Positions 26,610 through 36,141 of a DNA stretch of 64,000 nucleotides are shown piece after piece; within the stretch, counting starts at the first letter, position 1, and each line of letters begins with the position of its first letter. A model generated the notes under the pieces. The model saw nothing but the letters and a program-made list of their open reading frames with translations, made no database searches and was not told where the DNA came from. Made by a program: the position numbers and the translations under genes. The DNA lies in the NCBI GenBank assembly GCA_021555075.1, contig JAKGBX010000001.1:992001-1056000 (forward strand), in the 5' to 3' direction. The stretch comes from Rhodobacteraceae bacterium LMO-JJ12. Its GTDB lineage: Bacteria; Pseudomonadota; Alphaproteobacteria; Rhodobacterales; Rhodobacteraceae.

Positions 26610-28115
26610 ATGACACGGATTATTGATTTAGACGCCGCAGCGGCAAAAGCGTATCTTGAGAAGCCAGAATGTTACTTTCGGTCTGATTTCCCGCCTTACA
26701 TTAGCTTTGAGACGATCCTGAAAGACACGGCTGCCGCTATGGGAGGCCAAGCGTACACCGCTTTTCAAAAGGCCAAACCGGAACGAGCCGTGGATATGGC
26801 AGGCGTCAACTACGAGTTGCTTAGCACAAAGGACGGTCGCTTTGCGTGGCGGCCGTTTGAGCTCATTCATCCAGCGATCTACATGACGCTGGTGCAGATA
26901 ATCTGCGAGCCCGCGAACTGGAAGCTACTTCAGGACCGTTTGAAAGAACTACACGCAGGTGCGGTGGAATGTACCAGCTTTCCCATGGCGTCTGAAGGCG
27001 CGGATAAACATGATGCGGTTCAGGTTCGGAATTGGTGGCTGCGCTACGAACAGCGCTCGCTAGAGCTTTCGTTGGAATATACGCACCTTCTGAAAACCGA
27101 CGTGTCGAACTGCTACGGTTCACTTTATACGCACAGCATTCCTTGGGCTCTGTATGGGTACGAAACCGGCAAGGAAAAACAAAGCGACAAAAGTTTATTT
27201 GGTAACCAAGTCGATTTCCACATCAGGAACAGCCGGTATGGGCAAACGAACGGAATTACACAGGGTTCCGTTCTGATGGACATTATCGCCGAACTGGTAT
27301 TGGCGTACGTTGATTATCTGATCACCGAGCGGCTCTCTGGCGATGAAGACTTTCACATCTTGCGGTACCGCGACGACTATAGCATTTTCACGCGGAACGA
27401 TCAACGCGCAGCTGAGATCGTAAGGGTGATTAGTGACTGTCTCAGAAAAGTTGGGATGCAGCTTGGGGCTGCAAAGACTTCGGTGAGTACGAATATCGTT
27501 GAGGGCTCAATAAAGCCTGAAAAGTTAGCGGGTATTCAGCTCGAAGACATGGACATTGCACAAGCGAAGACCATCCAAAAGCAGCTTCTGCGCCTCCATG
27601 CTTTTGCGCGTCTGTACCCGAACACTGGAGCTATAAAGCGGCTAGCTGATAGCGTGTTTCAAAAGATATCGACCATTACTGATGTGCCCGATGATCTCGG
27701 TGTACAAGTGGCGATAGTTTGCGATATCGCAGCGGTCTCGCCTAGCGCATTTCCTGCATTGTCTGGTGTCCTTGCCAAACTTATTTCATTGGCCCCTGAA
27801 CAAGATCGCCCTGAGATGTGGCAAAAGGTAGCTAAAAAGATGGAGCGGATACCGCACAATGGTCATCTTGAAGTTTGGCTCCAGCGCGTGACCAAAGCTA
27901 AAGGTGTTGGTGTGGAATTCGATAGTCTTGAGCCAATTTGTCAGATTGTTAATGGTCAGATGGCGCAACTCTGGAACAACGATTGGATCAGCAATCAAGC
28001 GTTAGTGCAGGCGCTTGATGTGACAAAGATAGTCATTAGCAAGCCAGAAGAACTCGAACCCGTTCCAAAAACAGAAGAGCTCTCACTTTTTCGAGAATAT
28101 GCCGAATTCTCGTAA
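26610..28115 (+). CDS. Stand-alone reverse transcriptase, probably a defence-associated (DRT/UG-type) RT
   Basis: A 501-aa RNA-directed DNA polymerase. Motif A is LLKTDVSNCYGSLYTHSI with Asp164. Motif B is YGQTNGITQGSVLMD (210-224). The catalytic YxDD is ILRYRDDYSIF with Asp255 and Asp256, and motif E/thumb is GMQLGAAKTSVS. Residues about 310-501 are an unassigned, probably helical C-terminal domain. There is no maturase, integrase, CRISPR or retron-like short layout. The size and single-gene setting fit the anti-phage DRT families; from memory the YTHS...YGQTNGI.QGSVLMD...LRYRDDY pattern is closest to DRT4/UG15-like proteins. The base composition is markedly lower in GC than the flanking gdhA and sox genes, suggesting recent transfer. 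Confidence 0.85.
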   Translation: MTRIIDLDAAAAKAYLEKPECYFRSDFPPYISFETILKDTAAAMGGQAYTAFQKAKPERAVDMAGVNYELLSTKDGRFAWRPFELIHPAIYMTLVQIICEPANWKLLQDRLKELHAGAVECTSFPMASEGADKHDAVQVRNWWLRYEQRSLELSLEYTHLLKTDVSNCYGSLYTHSIPWALYGYETGKEKQSDKSLFGNQVDFHIRNSRYGQTNGITQGSVLMDIIAELVLAYVDYLITERLSGDEDFHILRYRDDYSIFTRNDQRAAEIVRVISDCLRKVGMQLGAAKTSVSTNIVEGSIKPEKLAGIQLEDMDIAQAKTIQKQLLRLHAFARLYPNTGAIKRLADSVFQKISTITDVPDDLGVQVAIVCDIAAVSPSAFPALSGVLAKLISLAPEQDRPEMWQKVAKKMERIPHNGHLEVWLQRVTKAKGVGVEFDSLEPICQIVNGQMAQLWNNDWISNQALVQALDVTKIVISKPEELEPVPKTEELSLFREYAEFS

Positions 28116-28446
28116 TGTAGAAGCTATCGTATAGCAGTCTTTTGCTTAAACCGCAGCCAACGACCGCTTCCCGTCCGACCTGTGGAACGCCAAGTCCGCT
28201 TCGGGCTGGGAGCGGTCATTGCGGCGAGAAAGGCGAACGGCAGTTGTGTCCCGCCAAGCGGACGCCGCGACAAGGCGTATCGAAGCGGTGGATCTTGCAC
28301 CCAGCGCAACGGCCTTGTGCAAAAATACCGCGCGGCTCGTCGCCAACAGGACAGTTCCTGTCGGGATCGCAGAATTCTATGCCTCCCCCATTGATACTCT
28401 GACCACAACTTGCTTCACTGGCAGAGCATAAATCTTGGGGGCCGAC
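28116..28446. other. Downstream flank of the reverse transcriptase and leader of soxB
   Basis: A 331-bp gap. GACCGCT (28162-28168) and AGCGGTC (28211-28217) form a perfect 7-bp stem, extended by CCC/GGG after one bulge. ACAGGA/TCCTGT (28346-28351, 28356-28361) forms a second short hairpin. Base composition returns to GC-rich here. Several short open frames exist but none looks like a protein. The last 60 bp must contain the sox promoter and ribosome site. Confidence 0.45.
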
Positions 28447-29700
28447 ATGCGCTTTTCCGCGCTGAAAATTCTGACCGAGGGCCTGAGCGGCAACAAGGGC
28501 TGGACGCCGCATTGGCGCAACCCCGCGCCCAAAGCCGAATATGACGCGGTGATTATCGGCGGCGGCGGTCATGGCCTCTCGACCGCCTATTACCTGGCCA
28601 AGAACCACGGATTCACCAATATCGCCGTGCTGGAGAAGGGGTATCTGGGCGGCGGCAATGTCGGGCGCAATACCACCATCGTGCGCGCCAACTATTTCCT
28701 TCCGGGCAATTCCGAATTCTATTCGCATTCGCTCAAGCTCTGGGAAGGGCTGGAAGAAGAGCTGAATTTCAACGTCATGCACTCGCAGCGCGGCATGATA
28801 AACCTGTTTCATTCCGACGCTCAGCGCGACGCCGCCGTGCGGCGCGGCAATGCCATGATCAACCAGGGCGATGATGCCATCCTTCTGAGCCGCGCCGAGG
28901 TGCAAAAGATCCTGCCCTATCTCAACTATGAGCAGGAGCGTTTCCCGATCTATGGCGCCCTGTGTCAAAAGCGCGGCGGCACGGCGCGCCATGATGCCGT
29001 GGCCTGGGGCTATGCGCGGGGTGCCGACCGGCTCGGCGTTGATCTGATCCAGAATTGTGAAGTCACCGGCATCGACGTTGAAAACGGCAAGGTGACCGGC
29101 GTGCAGACCACCCGCGGCGCGATCAAGGCGGGGCGCGTCGGCATGATCACCGCCGGACGCTCAAGCCAGGTGGCCGCGATGGCGGGGATGCGCCTGCCGA
29201 TCGAATCCCACGTGTTGCAGGCTTTTGTTACCGAAGGGTTAAAGCCCTGTATCGACCATGTGGTCACGTTTGGCATGGGCCACTTTTACATCTCGCAGAG
29301 CGACAAGGGCGGCTTGGTGTTTGGCGGAGATCTTGATTTCTATGCGTCTTATGCGCAGCGCGGCAACCTGCCCACCGCCGAACATGTGATCGAGGCGGGC
29401 GTGACCCTGATGCCGATGATCGGCAAGGCCAAGCTGCTGCGTTCGTGGGGCGGTATCATGGACATGTCGCCAGATGGTTCGCCGATCATTGATCACACGC
29501 ATATCGACGGCCTCTTTCTCAATTGCGGCTGGTGTTACGGCGGGTTCAAGGCGGTGCCGGCCTCGGGCTGGTGCATGGCGCATCTGATGGCGACGAACAC
29601 GCCACACGACTATGCTGCGCGCTTCCGGCTTGACCGGTTTGAAACCGGCCGCGGGCTGATTGACGAAGAAGGCACGGGAAGTCAGCACAATTTGCACTGA
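28447..29700 (+). CDS. soxB: Sarcosine oxidase, subunit beta
   Basis: A 417-aa flavoprotein subunit of heterotetrameric sarcosine oxidase, which demethylates N-methylglycine to glycine, transferring the methyl group to tetrahydrofolate and making H2O2. The FAD-binding motif VIIGGGGHGLSTAYYL starts at residue 35. His182 in TARHDAVAWGYARG is at the position of the histidine that covalently holds FMN in characterised enzymes. The end region has NCGWCYGGFKAVPASGW. The ATG at 28447 gives the family N-terminus; a TTG four codons upstream is less likely. It is first in soxBDAG. Confidence 0.95.
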   Translation: MRFSALKILTEGLSGNKGWTPHWRNPAPKAEYDAVIIGGGGHGLSTAYYLAKNHGFTNIAVLEKGYLGGGNVGRNTTIVRANYFLPGNSEFYSHSLKLWEGLEEELNFNVMHSQRGMINLFHSDAQRDAAVRRGNAMINQGDDAILLSRAEVQKILPYLNYEQERFPIYGALCQKRGGTARHDAVAWGYARGADRLGVDLIQNCEVTGIDVENGKVTGVQTTRGAIKAGRVGMITAGRSSQVAAMAGMRLPIESHVLQAFVTEGLKPCIDHVVTFGMGHFYISQSDKGGLVFGGDLDFYASYAQRGNLPTAEHVIEAGVTLMPMIGKAKLLRSWGGIMDMSPDGSPIIDHTHIDGLFLNCGWCYGGFKAVPASGWCMAHLMATNTPHDYAARFRLDRFETGRGLIDEEGTGSQHNLH

Positions 29701-29778
29701 TGCGCTTGGGGGAAGGACGGGATTTGGATATTTTTGGCAAGATGAAGATCAAAGTGGTGCCCCAACTTAGAGGTCGCT

Positions 29779-30051
29779 ATGCGCATTGATTGCCCCCTTT
29801 GCGGGTCTCGTGATCGGCGCGAATTTACCTATAAGGGGGACGCTCTGGCGCTCAACCGCCCCGCGCCGGATGCGCCTGCCGCTGACTGGAACGATTATCT
29901 GCACAATCGCGACAACCCCGCCGGGTTTACCCGCGAACTCTGGTATCATGAAAGCGGCTGCGCCGCCTGGCTGGTTGTCATCCGCAACGTCAGCAGCCAT
30001 GAAATCAAGCATGTATCGCTGGCGCGCGATGCAGGGGGGGGCGGGACATGA
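29779..30051 (+). CDS. soxD: Sarcosine oxidase, subunit delta
   Basis: A 90-aa small subunit. The zinc ligands are visible as Cys5 and Cys8 (CPLCGSR) with His57 and Cys61 (YHESGCAAW). The DALALNRPAPDA and NPAGFTRELWYH stretches are typical. It stops in a GC-rich glycine run and overlaps soxA by 4 bp. The 78-bp gap after soxB holds a GGATATTT-type motif related to the dispersed repeat at 8498 and 55385. Confidence 0.93.
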   Translation: MRIDCPLCGSRDRREFTYKGDALALNRPAPDAPAADWNDYLHNRDNPAGFTRELWYHESGCAAWLVVIRNVSSHEIKHVSLARDAGGGGT

Positions 30052-32975
30052 GGCTTGCGCGCGGCGGTCTGATCGATCGCTCCAAACCCGTCCGCTTTTC
30101 CTATGACGGCCATTCCTATCAGGGCTTTGAGGGCGATACGCTGGCATCTGCCCTGATCGCCAACGATATCCGCGTCATGGCGCGCAGTTTCAAATATCAC
30201 CGCCCGCGCGGCGTCATGACCGCCGGGAGCGAAGAGCCAAACGCGCTGGTCACACTGGGGCAGGGTGCGGGGCAGGAGCCCAACCTGCGCGCCACCATGA
30301 TCGAGCTTTACGACGGGCTTGCCGCGCGCTCGCAAAACTGCTGGCCGTCGGTGAATTTCGATCTGCTTGCGCTCAACGATCTCGCGGCACCGTTTTTTGG
30401 CGCCGGGTTCTATTATAAAACCTTCATGTGGCCGCGCACCTTCTGGGAAAAGCTCTACGAACCTATGATCCGGCGCGCCGCCGGTCTGGGCGCGCTGTCG
30501 CGTGACCCCGGCAATGATAGGTATGAGCGCGCTTTTGCCCATTGCGATCTGCTCATCATCGGCGCAGGCCCCACTGGTCTGATGGCTGCGCTTGAGGCTG
30601 GACGTGCCGGCGCTGATGTAATTCTTGCCGATGAAGATGCGCTTATGGGTGGCCGCCTCAACGCCGAGCGCGACGAGATCGAGGGGCAGCCTGGCGCCGA
30701 ATGGGCCGCCGAGACCGTCGCCGCGTTGGCCGAGATGCCCAATGTCCGCCTGATGCCGCGCACCGCCGTGACCGGCGCCTATGATCACGGCACCTACAGT
30801 GCGATCGAGCGTGTCTCGATGCATCGCGCCAATCCGGGCAAAGCCCCGCGCGAGGCCTTCTGGCGCATCGCGGCGCGGCGCACCATCCTTGCCGCCGGTG
30901 CGCTTGAACGCCCTATCGCGTTTCAAAACAATGACCGTCCCGGCATCATGATGGCGGGAGCCTTGCGCGCCTATCTCAATCGTTATGGCGTCAGCCCGGG
31001 CCGCGCCGTCGCCGTCTTTGGCAATAACGACAGCGCCCATCAGACCGCCCGTGACCTACAGGCCGCAGGTGTCCACATTTCGGCCCTGATCGACAGCCGG
31101 CCCGGCGCCAAAACCGACCTTGACCTGCCGTTCTATCGTGGTCAGGTCTGTGGCACGGAGGGGCGCAAGGGGCTGGAATCCATCTCGATCGCCACCGCAA
31201 GCGGCATCGAGAAGGTGCAGGCCGATTGCCTTGCCATATCCGGCGGTTGGAACCCGACCTTGCATCTCACCTGCCACATGAACGGGCGCCCAGATTGGAG
31301 CGAGCATATCGCTGCCTTCATCCCCAAACCGGGCATGGTTCCGGGGCTTGATGCTGCCGGGGCGGCAAACGGCGCGTTTTCCACTTTGGCCGCGCTGCAA
31401 GAGGGGCAATCTGCCGCTCAGGCCGCGCTTGACCATCTCGGGCTGAAAGCCGCCAACACGCCCTTGCCCAAGGCAGAAGACGCCCAATACAACATCTTCC
31501 CGCTCTGGTCCGTTCCCGGCAAGGGGCGCGCCTGGCTTGATTTCCAGAATGACGTGACCGTCAAAGACGTGAAACAGGCAGCCGTCGAAAACTATGGCTC
31601 GGTCGAGCACATGAAGCGCTATACCACTCAGGGCATGGCGCCCGATCAGGGCAAGAATTCGAACGTCAACGCACTTGCCATCCTTGCCGATGCTACCGGG
31701 CGCAGCATCGTTGAGACCGGCACCACCACGTATCGCGCGCCCTATGCGCCCACCACAATGGCCGCCATCGCCGCAGGGACTTCGGGCAAGGGCTTTGCTC
31801 CGGAACGCCTGACCACCTCGCACGCGGCCACCCTTGCAGCCGGCGCGCCGATGATCGAAGCGGGCCTGTGGTATCGCCCCTCTTATTTCCCTGCATCGGG
31901 GGAAACCACGTGGCGCCAATCGTGCGATCGCGAAATTGGCTATGTGCGCAATTCGGTTGGCATCTGCGATGTCTCCACCTTGGGCAAGATCGACATTCAG
32001 GGGCCGGATGCCGACGCACTCCTCGATCTCGCCTATACCGGCACATTCTCGACGCTCAAAGTGGGCCGCACCCGCTATGGCTTGATGCTGCGCGAGGATG
32101 GTCATGTGATGGACGACGGCACCACCGCACGCCTTGGCGAAACCCACTACCTGATGACCACCACGACCGCCGCCGCAGGCGAGGTCATGCGTCACCTCGA
32201 ATTTATCCGCCAGGGCCTGCGCCCCGATCTCGACGTTCAGATCATGTCAGTTACGGAACAATGGGCGCAATTCGCCGTTGCCGGTCCGAAATCGCGCGAC
32301 CTGCTCAACCGCCTGCTGGATAAGCCCATCGACAACGAGAGCTTCCCCTTCATGGCCTGCGGAGAGGTCGCGCTTGGCGGGCTTGCCGCGCGGCTCTTTC
32401 GCATCTCGTTTTCGGGCGAACAGGCTTACGAGATCGCGGTTCCCGCGCGCTATGGCGACAGCCTGTTCCGCCTGTTGAAGTCGCGGGCCGAAGGCATGGG
32501 CGGCGGAGCCTACGGGATGGAGGCGCTCAATGTGTTGCGGATTGAGAAAGGTTTCATCACCCACGCCGAAATCCATGGCCGCACCACCGCATATGACGTC
32601 GGCCTGCAAGCCATGGTCAGCCAAAAGAAAGACTGCATCGGCAAGGCCGCCTCCGAACGTCCCGGCCTGATGGAGCCCGAGCGTGAACGCCTGATCGGCC
32701 TCAAACCCACCGGCGTGGTGAAACAGCTCACCGCCGGCGCGCATCTCTTCAATGCCGGAGAGGACGCGACACGCGAGAATGATCAGGGCTATGTCACTTC
32801 GGTCGCCTTCTCGCCGACGCTGGGCCATTTCATTGGTCTGGCTTTCCTGAAACAGGGCCCCGACCGGTTGGGAGAGGAGATCCGCATGGTCGATCATGTC
32901 CGTGGCGTTGAGACCACCTGTGAAGTTTGCGATCCTGTCTTCTTTGATCCGGACGGAGGGCGCGCCCGTGGCTGA
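30048..32975 (+). CDS. soxA: Sarcosine oxidase, subunit alpha
   Basis: A 975-aa multidomain subunit. The N-terminal ferredoxin-like domain (about 15-100) carries ASALIANDIRVMARSFKYHR. An NAD-binding fold follows with IIGAGPTGLMAALEAGRAGA (GAGPTG at 172-177). The C-terminal half (about 590-975) is an aminomethyltransferase-like folate domain, with GICDVSTLGKIDIQGPDAD and the GMEALNVLRIEKGF signature. It forms the sarcosine-oxidising and tetrahydrofolate-linked core with SoxB, SoxD and SoxG. Its end overlaps soxG by 8 bp. Confidence 0.95.
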   Translation: MRLARGGLIDRSKPVRFSYDGHSYQGFEGDTLASALIANDIRVMARSFKYHRPRGVMTAGSEEPNALVTLGQGAGQEPNLRATMIELYDGLAARSQNCWPSVNFDLLALNDLAAPFFGAGFYYKTFMWPRTFWEKLYEPMIRRAAGLGALSRDPGNDRYERAFAHCDLLIIGAGPTGLMAALEAGRAGADVILADEDALMGGRLNAERDEIEGQPGAEWAAETVAALAEMPNVRLMPRTAVTGAYDHGTYSAIERVSMHRANPGKAPREAFWRIAARRTILAAGALERPIAFQNNDRPGIMMAGALRAYLNRYGVSPGRAVAVFGNNDSAHQTARDLQAAGVHISALIDSRPGAKTDLDLPFYRGQVCGTEGRKGLESISIATASGIEKVQADCLAISGGWNPTLHLTCHMNGRPDWSEHIAAFIPKPGMVPGLDAAGAANGAFSTLAALQEGQSAAQAALDHLGLKAANTPLPKAEDAQYNIFPLWSVPGKGRAWLDFQNDVTVKDVKQAAVENYGSVEHMKRYTTQGMAPDQGKNSNVNALAILADATGRSIVETGTTTYRAPYAPTTMAAIAAGTSGKGFAPERLTTSHAATLAAGAPMIEAGLWYRPSYFPASGETTWRQSCDREIGYVRNSVGICDVSTLGKIDIQGPDADALLDLAYTGTFSTLKVGRTRYGLMLREDGHVMDDGTTARLGETHYLMTTTTAAAGEVMRHLEFIRQGLRPDLDVQIMSVTEQWAQFAVAGPKSRDLLNRLLDKPIDNESFPFMACGEVALGGLAARLFRISFSGEQAYEIAVPARYGDSLFRLLKSRAEGMGGGAYGMEALNVLRIEKGFITHAEIHGRTTAYDVGLQAMVSQKKDCIGKAASERPGLMEPERERLIGLKPTGVVKQLTAGAHLFNAGEDATRENDQGYVTSVAFSPTLGHFIGLAFLKQGPDRLGEEIRMVDHVRGVETTCEVCDPVFFDPDGGRARG

Positions 32976-33513
32976 TCTCATCGCCAGAACCCCGCTGAAT
33001 GCAATGGCGCCGCGCACCATCGGCAACGTGACACTCAGCGAACTGACATTCGACGCGATCACCTCGCTCGCGCCCTTCAAGGGACAGCAGAAATCGGTTT
33101 CCGACGCGTTGAAAAGCCAGATTAACGCCGCTTTGCCCAAACCCAACCGTGCCACCGGCAAGGCCGCCGCGCGCGTGGTCTGGTTCGGGCTGGATCAGGC
33201 GCTGGTTCTCGGCCCGCCGCTCGCGGCCATCCCCGGCGCCGCGATGACCGATCAGGGCGACGCGTGGACCTGCGTCCAACTTGACGGGCAAGACGCGCGT
33301 GACGTGCTGGCCCGGCTCACTCCGCTCGACCTGCGCGCCGCGATCTTCAAGACCGGACATGCCGCACGAACCGAGATCGCCCATATGAGCGGTCTGATCC
33401 TGCGCACCGGTGCCACGCGGTATCAACTGATGGTGTTCCGTTCGATGGCACAAACTTTGAGTCATGAAGTTGAAAGCGCGATGCAAATGGTTGCCGCGCG
33501 GCAAGACCCCTGA
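32968..33513 (+). CDS. soxG: Sarcosine oxidase, subunit gamma
   Basis: A 181-aa subunit. The GTG start at 32968 (MADLIARTPLNAM) overlaps the soxA stop by 8 bp and has GGAGGG 7-12 bases upstream. An upstream ATG lies inside soxA and adds unrelated residues. Recognisable stretches are VWFGLDQALVLG and DGQDARDVLARLTPLDLRA. Near the C-terminus are MSGLILRTGATRYQLMVFRS and LSHEVESAM. It completes the heterotetramer. Confidence 0.88.
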   Translation: MADLIARTPLNAMAPRTIGNVTLSELTFDAITSLAPFKGQQKSVSDALKSQINAALPKPNRATGKAAARVVWFGLDQALVLGPPLAAIPGAAMTDQGDAWTCVQLDGQDARDVLARLTPLDLRAAIFKTGHAARTEIAHMSGLILRTGATRYQLMVFRSMAQTLSHEVESAMQMVAARQDP

Positions 33514-33768
33514 GCACCCAGCCTGTTAAGAAATAACGCCACCACCGCGCGCCGGATTAACCTGTGTTGTCGCCCCTGACGCTGCATTGCGGCGGTGCAC
33601 GCAAGTCAGCCGGGCAGCAGCCGCAGATCACCCCCGCTCCCCTGCCGCGCAGCAGTGACGTTAACCTCTCCGTCCTCTCTCCGCGCGCCGTTCACGAAAA
33701 TTCAAGGTGAACAACCCGCGCCAGCAGGTTAAAAGAACGTTCAAACCTGTTGCCTCCGGAGAGACCGA

Positions 33769-34071
33769 ATGCGCCTTTTATTCGCCACCGCCCTGATCAC
33801 CGTCACCGCACTTCCGGCTCTCGCCGAAACCGATAAACAACGCGAGGCGCGTTGTGCCGCACAATCCGAAATTGTCGCGCAAGCTGTTGAAATGCGTCAG
33901 AAAAGAAAGTCCGAGGCAAAGGTGAAAGAGGCTATCCTCGAAGGCGTTGATGAAAAGCTCGCCCCCTCTGTGCCGATCCTTGTGGGCTACGTCTACACAC
34001 TCCACCGCAAGGATTTGAAAGAGGACATTTCCGGCGCCTTTAAGCAGCAGTGCTCTGATTTCAAACAGTAA
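33769..34071 (+). CDS. Small secreted protein, function unknown
   Basis: A 100-aa protein with a clear signal peptide (MRLLFATALITVTALPALAE, cleavage after ALA). The mature part is about 80 residues, mainly charged helix (QREARCAAQSEIVAQAVEMR), with two Cys (near 29 and 95) that may bond. The 255-bp upstream region carries an inverted repeat GCAGGTT/AACCTG at 33724-33749 close to the start. It lies upstream of dnaG and is not recognised as a known family. Confidence 0.7.
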   Translation: MRLLFATALITVTALPALAETDKQREARCAAQSEIVAQAVEMRQKRKSEAKVKEAILEGVDEKLAPSVPILVGYVYTLHRKDLKEDISGAFKQQCSDFKQ

Positions 34072-34140
34072 AATTCTTATCGTGGCTTTACGCTTTGGCG
34101 GCTTGCGGTGACGCCTCGTTCGCCGATATGATACCCTATC

Positions 34141-36141
34141 ATGTCACTACCCCCCGGTTTCCTTGATGAATTGCGCACCCGAACCTCGCTTAGCCAGGTG
34201 GTCGGGCGCAAGGTCATGTGGGATACGCGCAAGTCCAATCAGGGCAAGGGCGACATGTGGGCGCCTTGCCCCTTTCATCAGGAGAAAAGCGCGTCTTTTC
34301 ATGTAGATGACCGCAAGGGATTCTATTATTGCTTTGGCTGTCACGCCAAGGGCGATGCGATTTCCTTTGTCCGCGAAACCGAAAATGTCAGCTTCATGGA
34401 AGCGGTTGAAATTCTCGCGCGCGAATCTGGCTTGACGATGCCCGCCCGCGACCCCCAGGCGCAACAAAAGGCCGACAAACGCACCGAGCTGGCCGAAGTG
34501 ATGGACGCTGCGGTGCAGTTCTTCCGCCTGCAAATGCACACGTCCGCTGCGGCTAACGCTCGGGAATACCTTGATAAAAGAGGTTTGAAAGAGGAAACCC
34601 AAGAAAAGTTCTCGATCGGTTTTGCGCCCGATGGCTGGCAAAACCTCTGGGATCATCTGCGCGCCAAATCGGTCTCGGAAGAGCTGATCTTCGCCTGCGG
34701 TCTGGCCAAACCCTCGACCCGTGAAAATGGCCGCCCCTATGACACGTTCCGCAATCGCATCATCTTTCCGATCCGCGATGCACGGGGACGCTGCATTGCC
34801 TTTGGCGGTCGCGCGATGGACCCGGCGGACAACGCCAAGTATCTGAATTCGCCGGAAACTCTTCTGTTCGACAAATCCCGCACGCTTTATAATCAAGGCC
34901 CGGCACGGGAAGCCGCAGGCAAGGGTGCGCCCTTGATCGTCGCCGAAGGTTACATGGATGTGATCGCGCTCTGCGAGGCCGGGTTCGGTGCAACGGTCGC
35001 GCCGCTTGGCACCGCTGTGACCGAACATCAACTCGCGCTCCTCTGGCGCATCGCTGACGAGCCGATCATCGCGCTTGATGGTGATACCGCTGGCCTGCGC
35101 GCCGCCATGCGCGTGATCGACATCGCCCTGCCATTGCTTGAGGCTGGCAAGTCGCTGCGCTTTGCCCTCATGCCTGAGGGGCAAGATCCAGATGATGTGA
35201 TCCGCGCCAAAGGGGCAGGCGCCATGCGCGCCCTTCTTGACGCTGCCATTCCAATGGTTTCGCTGTTGTGGCAACGCGAAACAGAAGGTCGGGTTTTCGA
35301 CAGCCCCGAGCGCAAGGCGGCTCTGGATAAGACCTTGCGCGAAAAGATAAATCTGGTTCGCGATCCTTCGGTGCGCCAACACTATGGCCAGGCGATCAAG
35401 GACTTGCGTTGGCAGCTTTTCAATCCACGTCGCAGCACTGCGCGACCTTGGACGCCCGGCCAGAAGGCTGGCCAGAAATACGGGCAGAAATTCAACCAGT
35501 CACCGCCGGTAGAAACCTCCACCCGACATTCTGCGCTGGTCGGACAAAGCGTGCACTCGATGCTTTCCGCCGCCGACGAAGATCAACTTGATCAGCTGCG
35601 TATCTCTGTGGTCCTTGCCGTGCTGCTGGCCCATCCCCGCCTGCTGCCCGAGTTCGAATTCGATCTTTATGGCCTCGACACCCCCAATCGCTCCCTTTCC
35701 CAGATCCGCGATACGCTGTTGCGCGCCGTCGCCGAGCACAGTGAAAGCGAATTCGACAGCTTTTCGCCGGAAATTGACCCGTCAGACATTGAAAAACTCC
35801 TCGCCCAGCCGCATCTGAGGATCGTGCCCGCGCTGATCAAACCGCACGACACCGAACTTGCCGCGCAAACCGTGCGCGAGGAACTGGGAAAGCTGAAAGC
35901 CCGCCGCGCCCGCCGCGCCGAGGTGCTTGAGGCCGAAACCGATATCGCGCAAGTGGCGGACGAGGCGTTGACCTGGCGCTTGGGCCAAGCCGCCGAAGCG
36001 CGCAACCGGGCCGAGCATGGTAGTCAGGATGACAAGACAGAATACGAAACAGGGGACAATGGCGCCCGAATCAATCGCGAGGAACGCGACGCCTTCAAAG
36101 AGCTTCTCAGCAAGATCGGACATGCCAAACCGCAACGGTAA
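34141..36141 (+). CDS. dnaG: DNA primase
   Basis: A 666-aa primase making RNA primers for replication. The N-terminal zinc finger uses Cys43, His46, Cys64 and Cys67 (APCPFHQEKSASF, FYYCFGCHAKG). The RNA polymerase domain contains the TOPRIM motif VAEGYMDVIAL with Glu269, and ALDGDTAGLRA with Asp313 and Asp315. The C-terminal part, about 440-666, is the DnaB-helicase interaction region. It is followed by rpoD 150 bp downstream, as in the classical macromolecular-synthesis order, but no rpsU is upstream. Confidence 0.97.
   Translation: MSLPPGFLDELRTRTSLSQVVGRKVMWDTRKSNQGKGDMWAPCPFHQEKSASFHVDDRKGFYYCFGCHAKGDAISFVRETENVSFMEAVEILARESGLTMPARDPQAQQKADKRTELAEVMDAAVQFFRLQMHTSAAANAREYLDKRGLKEETQEKFSIGFAPDGWQNLWDHLRAKSVSEELIFACGLAKPSTRENGRPYDTFRNRIIFPIRDARGRCIAFGGRAMDPADNAKYLNSPETLLFDKSRTLYNQGPAREAAGKGAPLIVAEGYMDVIALCEAGFGATVAPLGTAVTEHQLALLWRIADEPIIALDGDTAGLRAAMRVIDIALPLLEAGKSLRFALMPEGQDPDDVIRAKGAGAMRALLDAAIPMVSLLWQRETEGRVFDSPERKAALDKTLREKINLVRDPSVRQHYGQAIKDLRWQLFNPRRSTARPWTPGQKAGQKYGQKFNQSPPVETSTRHSALVGQSVHSMLSAADEDQLDQLRISVVLAVLLAHPRLLPEFEFDLYGLDTPNRSLSQIRDTLLRAVAEHSESEFDSFSPEIDPSDIEKLLAQPHLRIVPALIKPHDTELAAQTVREELGKLKARRARRAEVLEAETDIAQVADEALTWRLGQAAEARNRAEHGSQDDKTEYETGDNGARINREERDAFKELLSKIGHAKPQR

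Noticed and set aside
26249-28115. Retron
   Set aside because: The RT is about 500 residues with a large C-terminal domain, whereas retron RTs are nearer 320, and no msr/msd inverted-repeat pair was found upstream.
28219-28431. 70-codon frame between the RT and soxB
   Set aside because: Arg/Ala-rich, no ribosome site, overlaps stem-loop sequences; not a convincing RT partner.
29946-31040. 364-codon frame antisense to soxD/soxA
   Set aside because: Shadow of the well-supported sox genes; no recognisable protein features.
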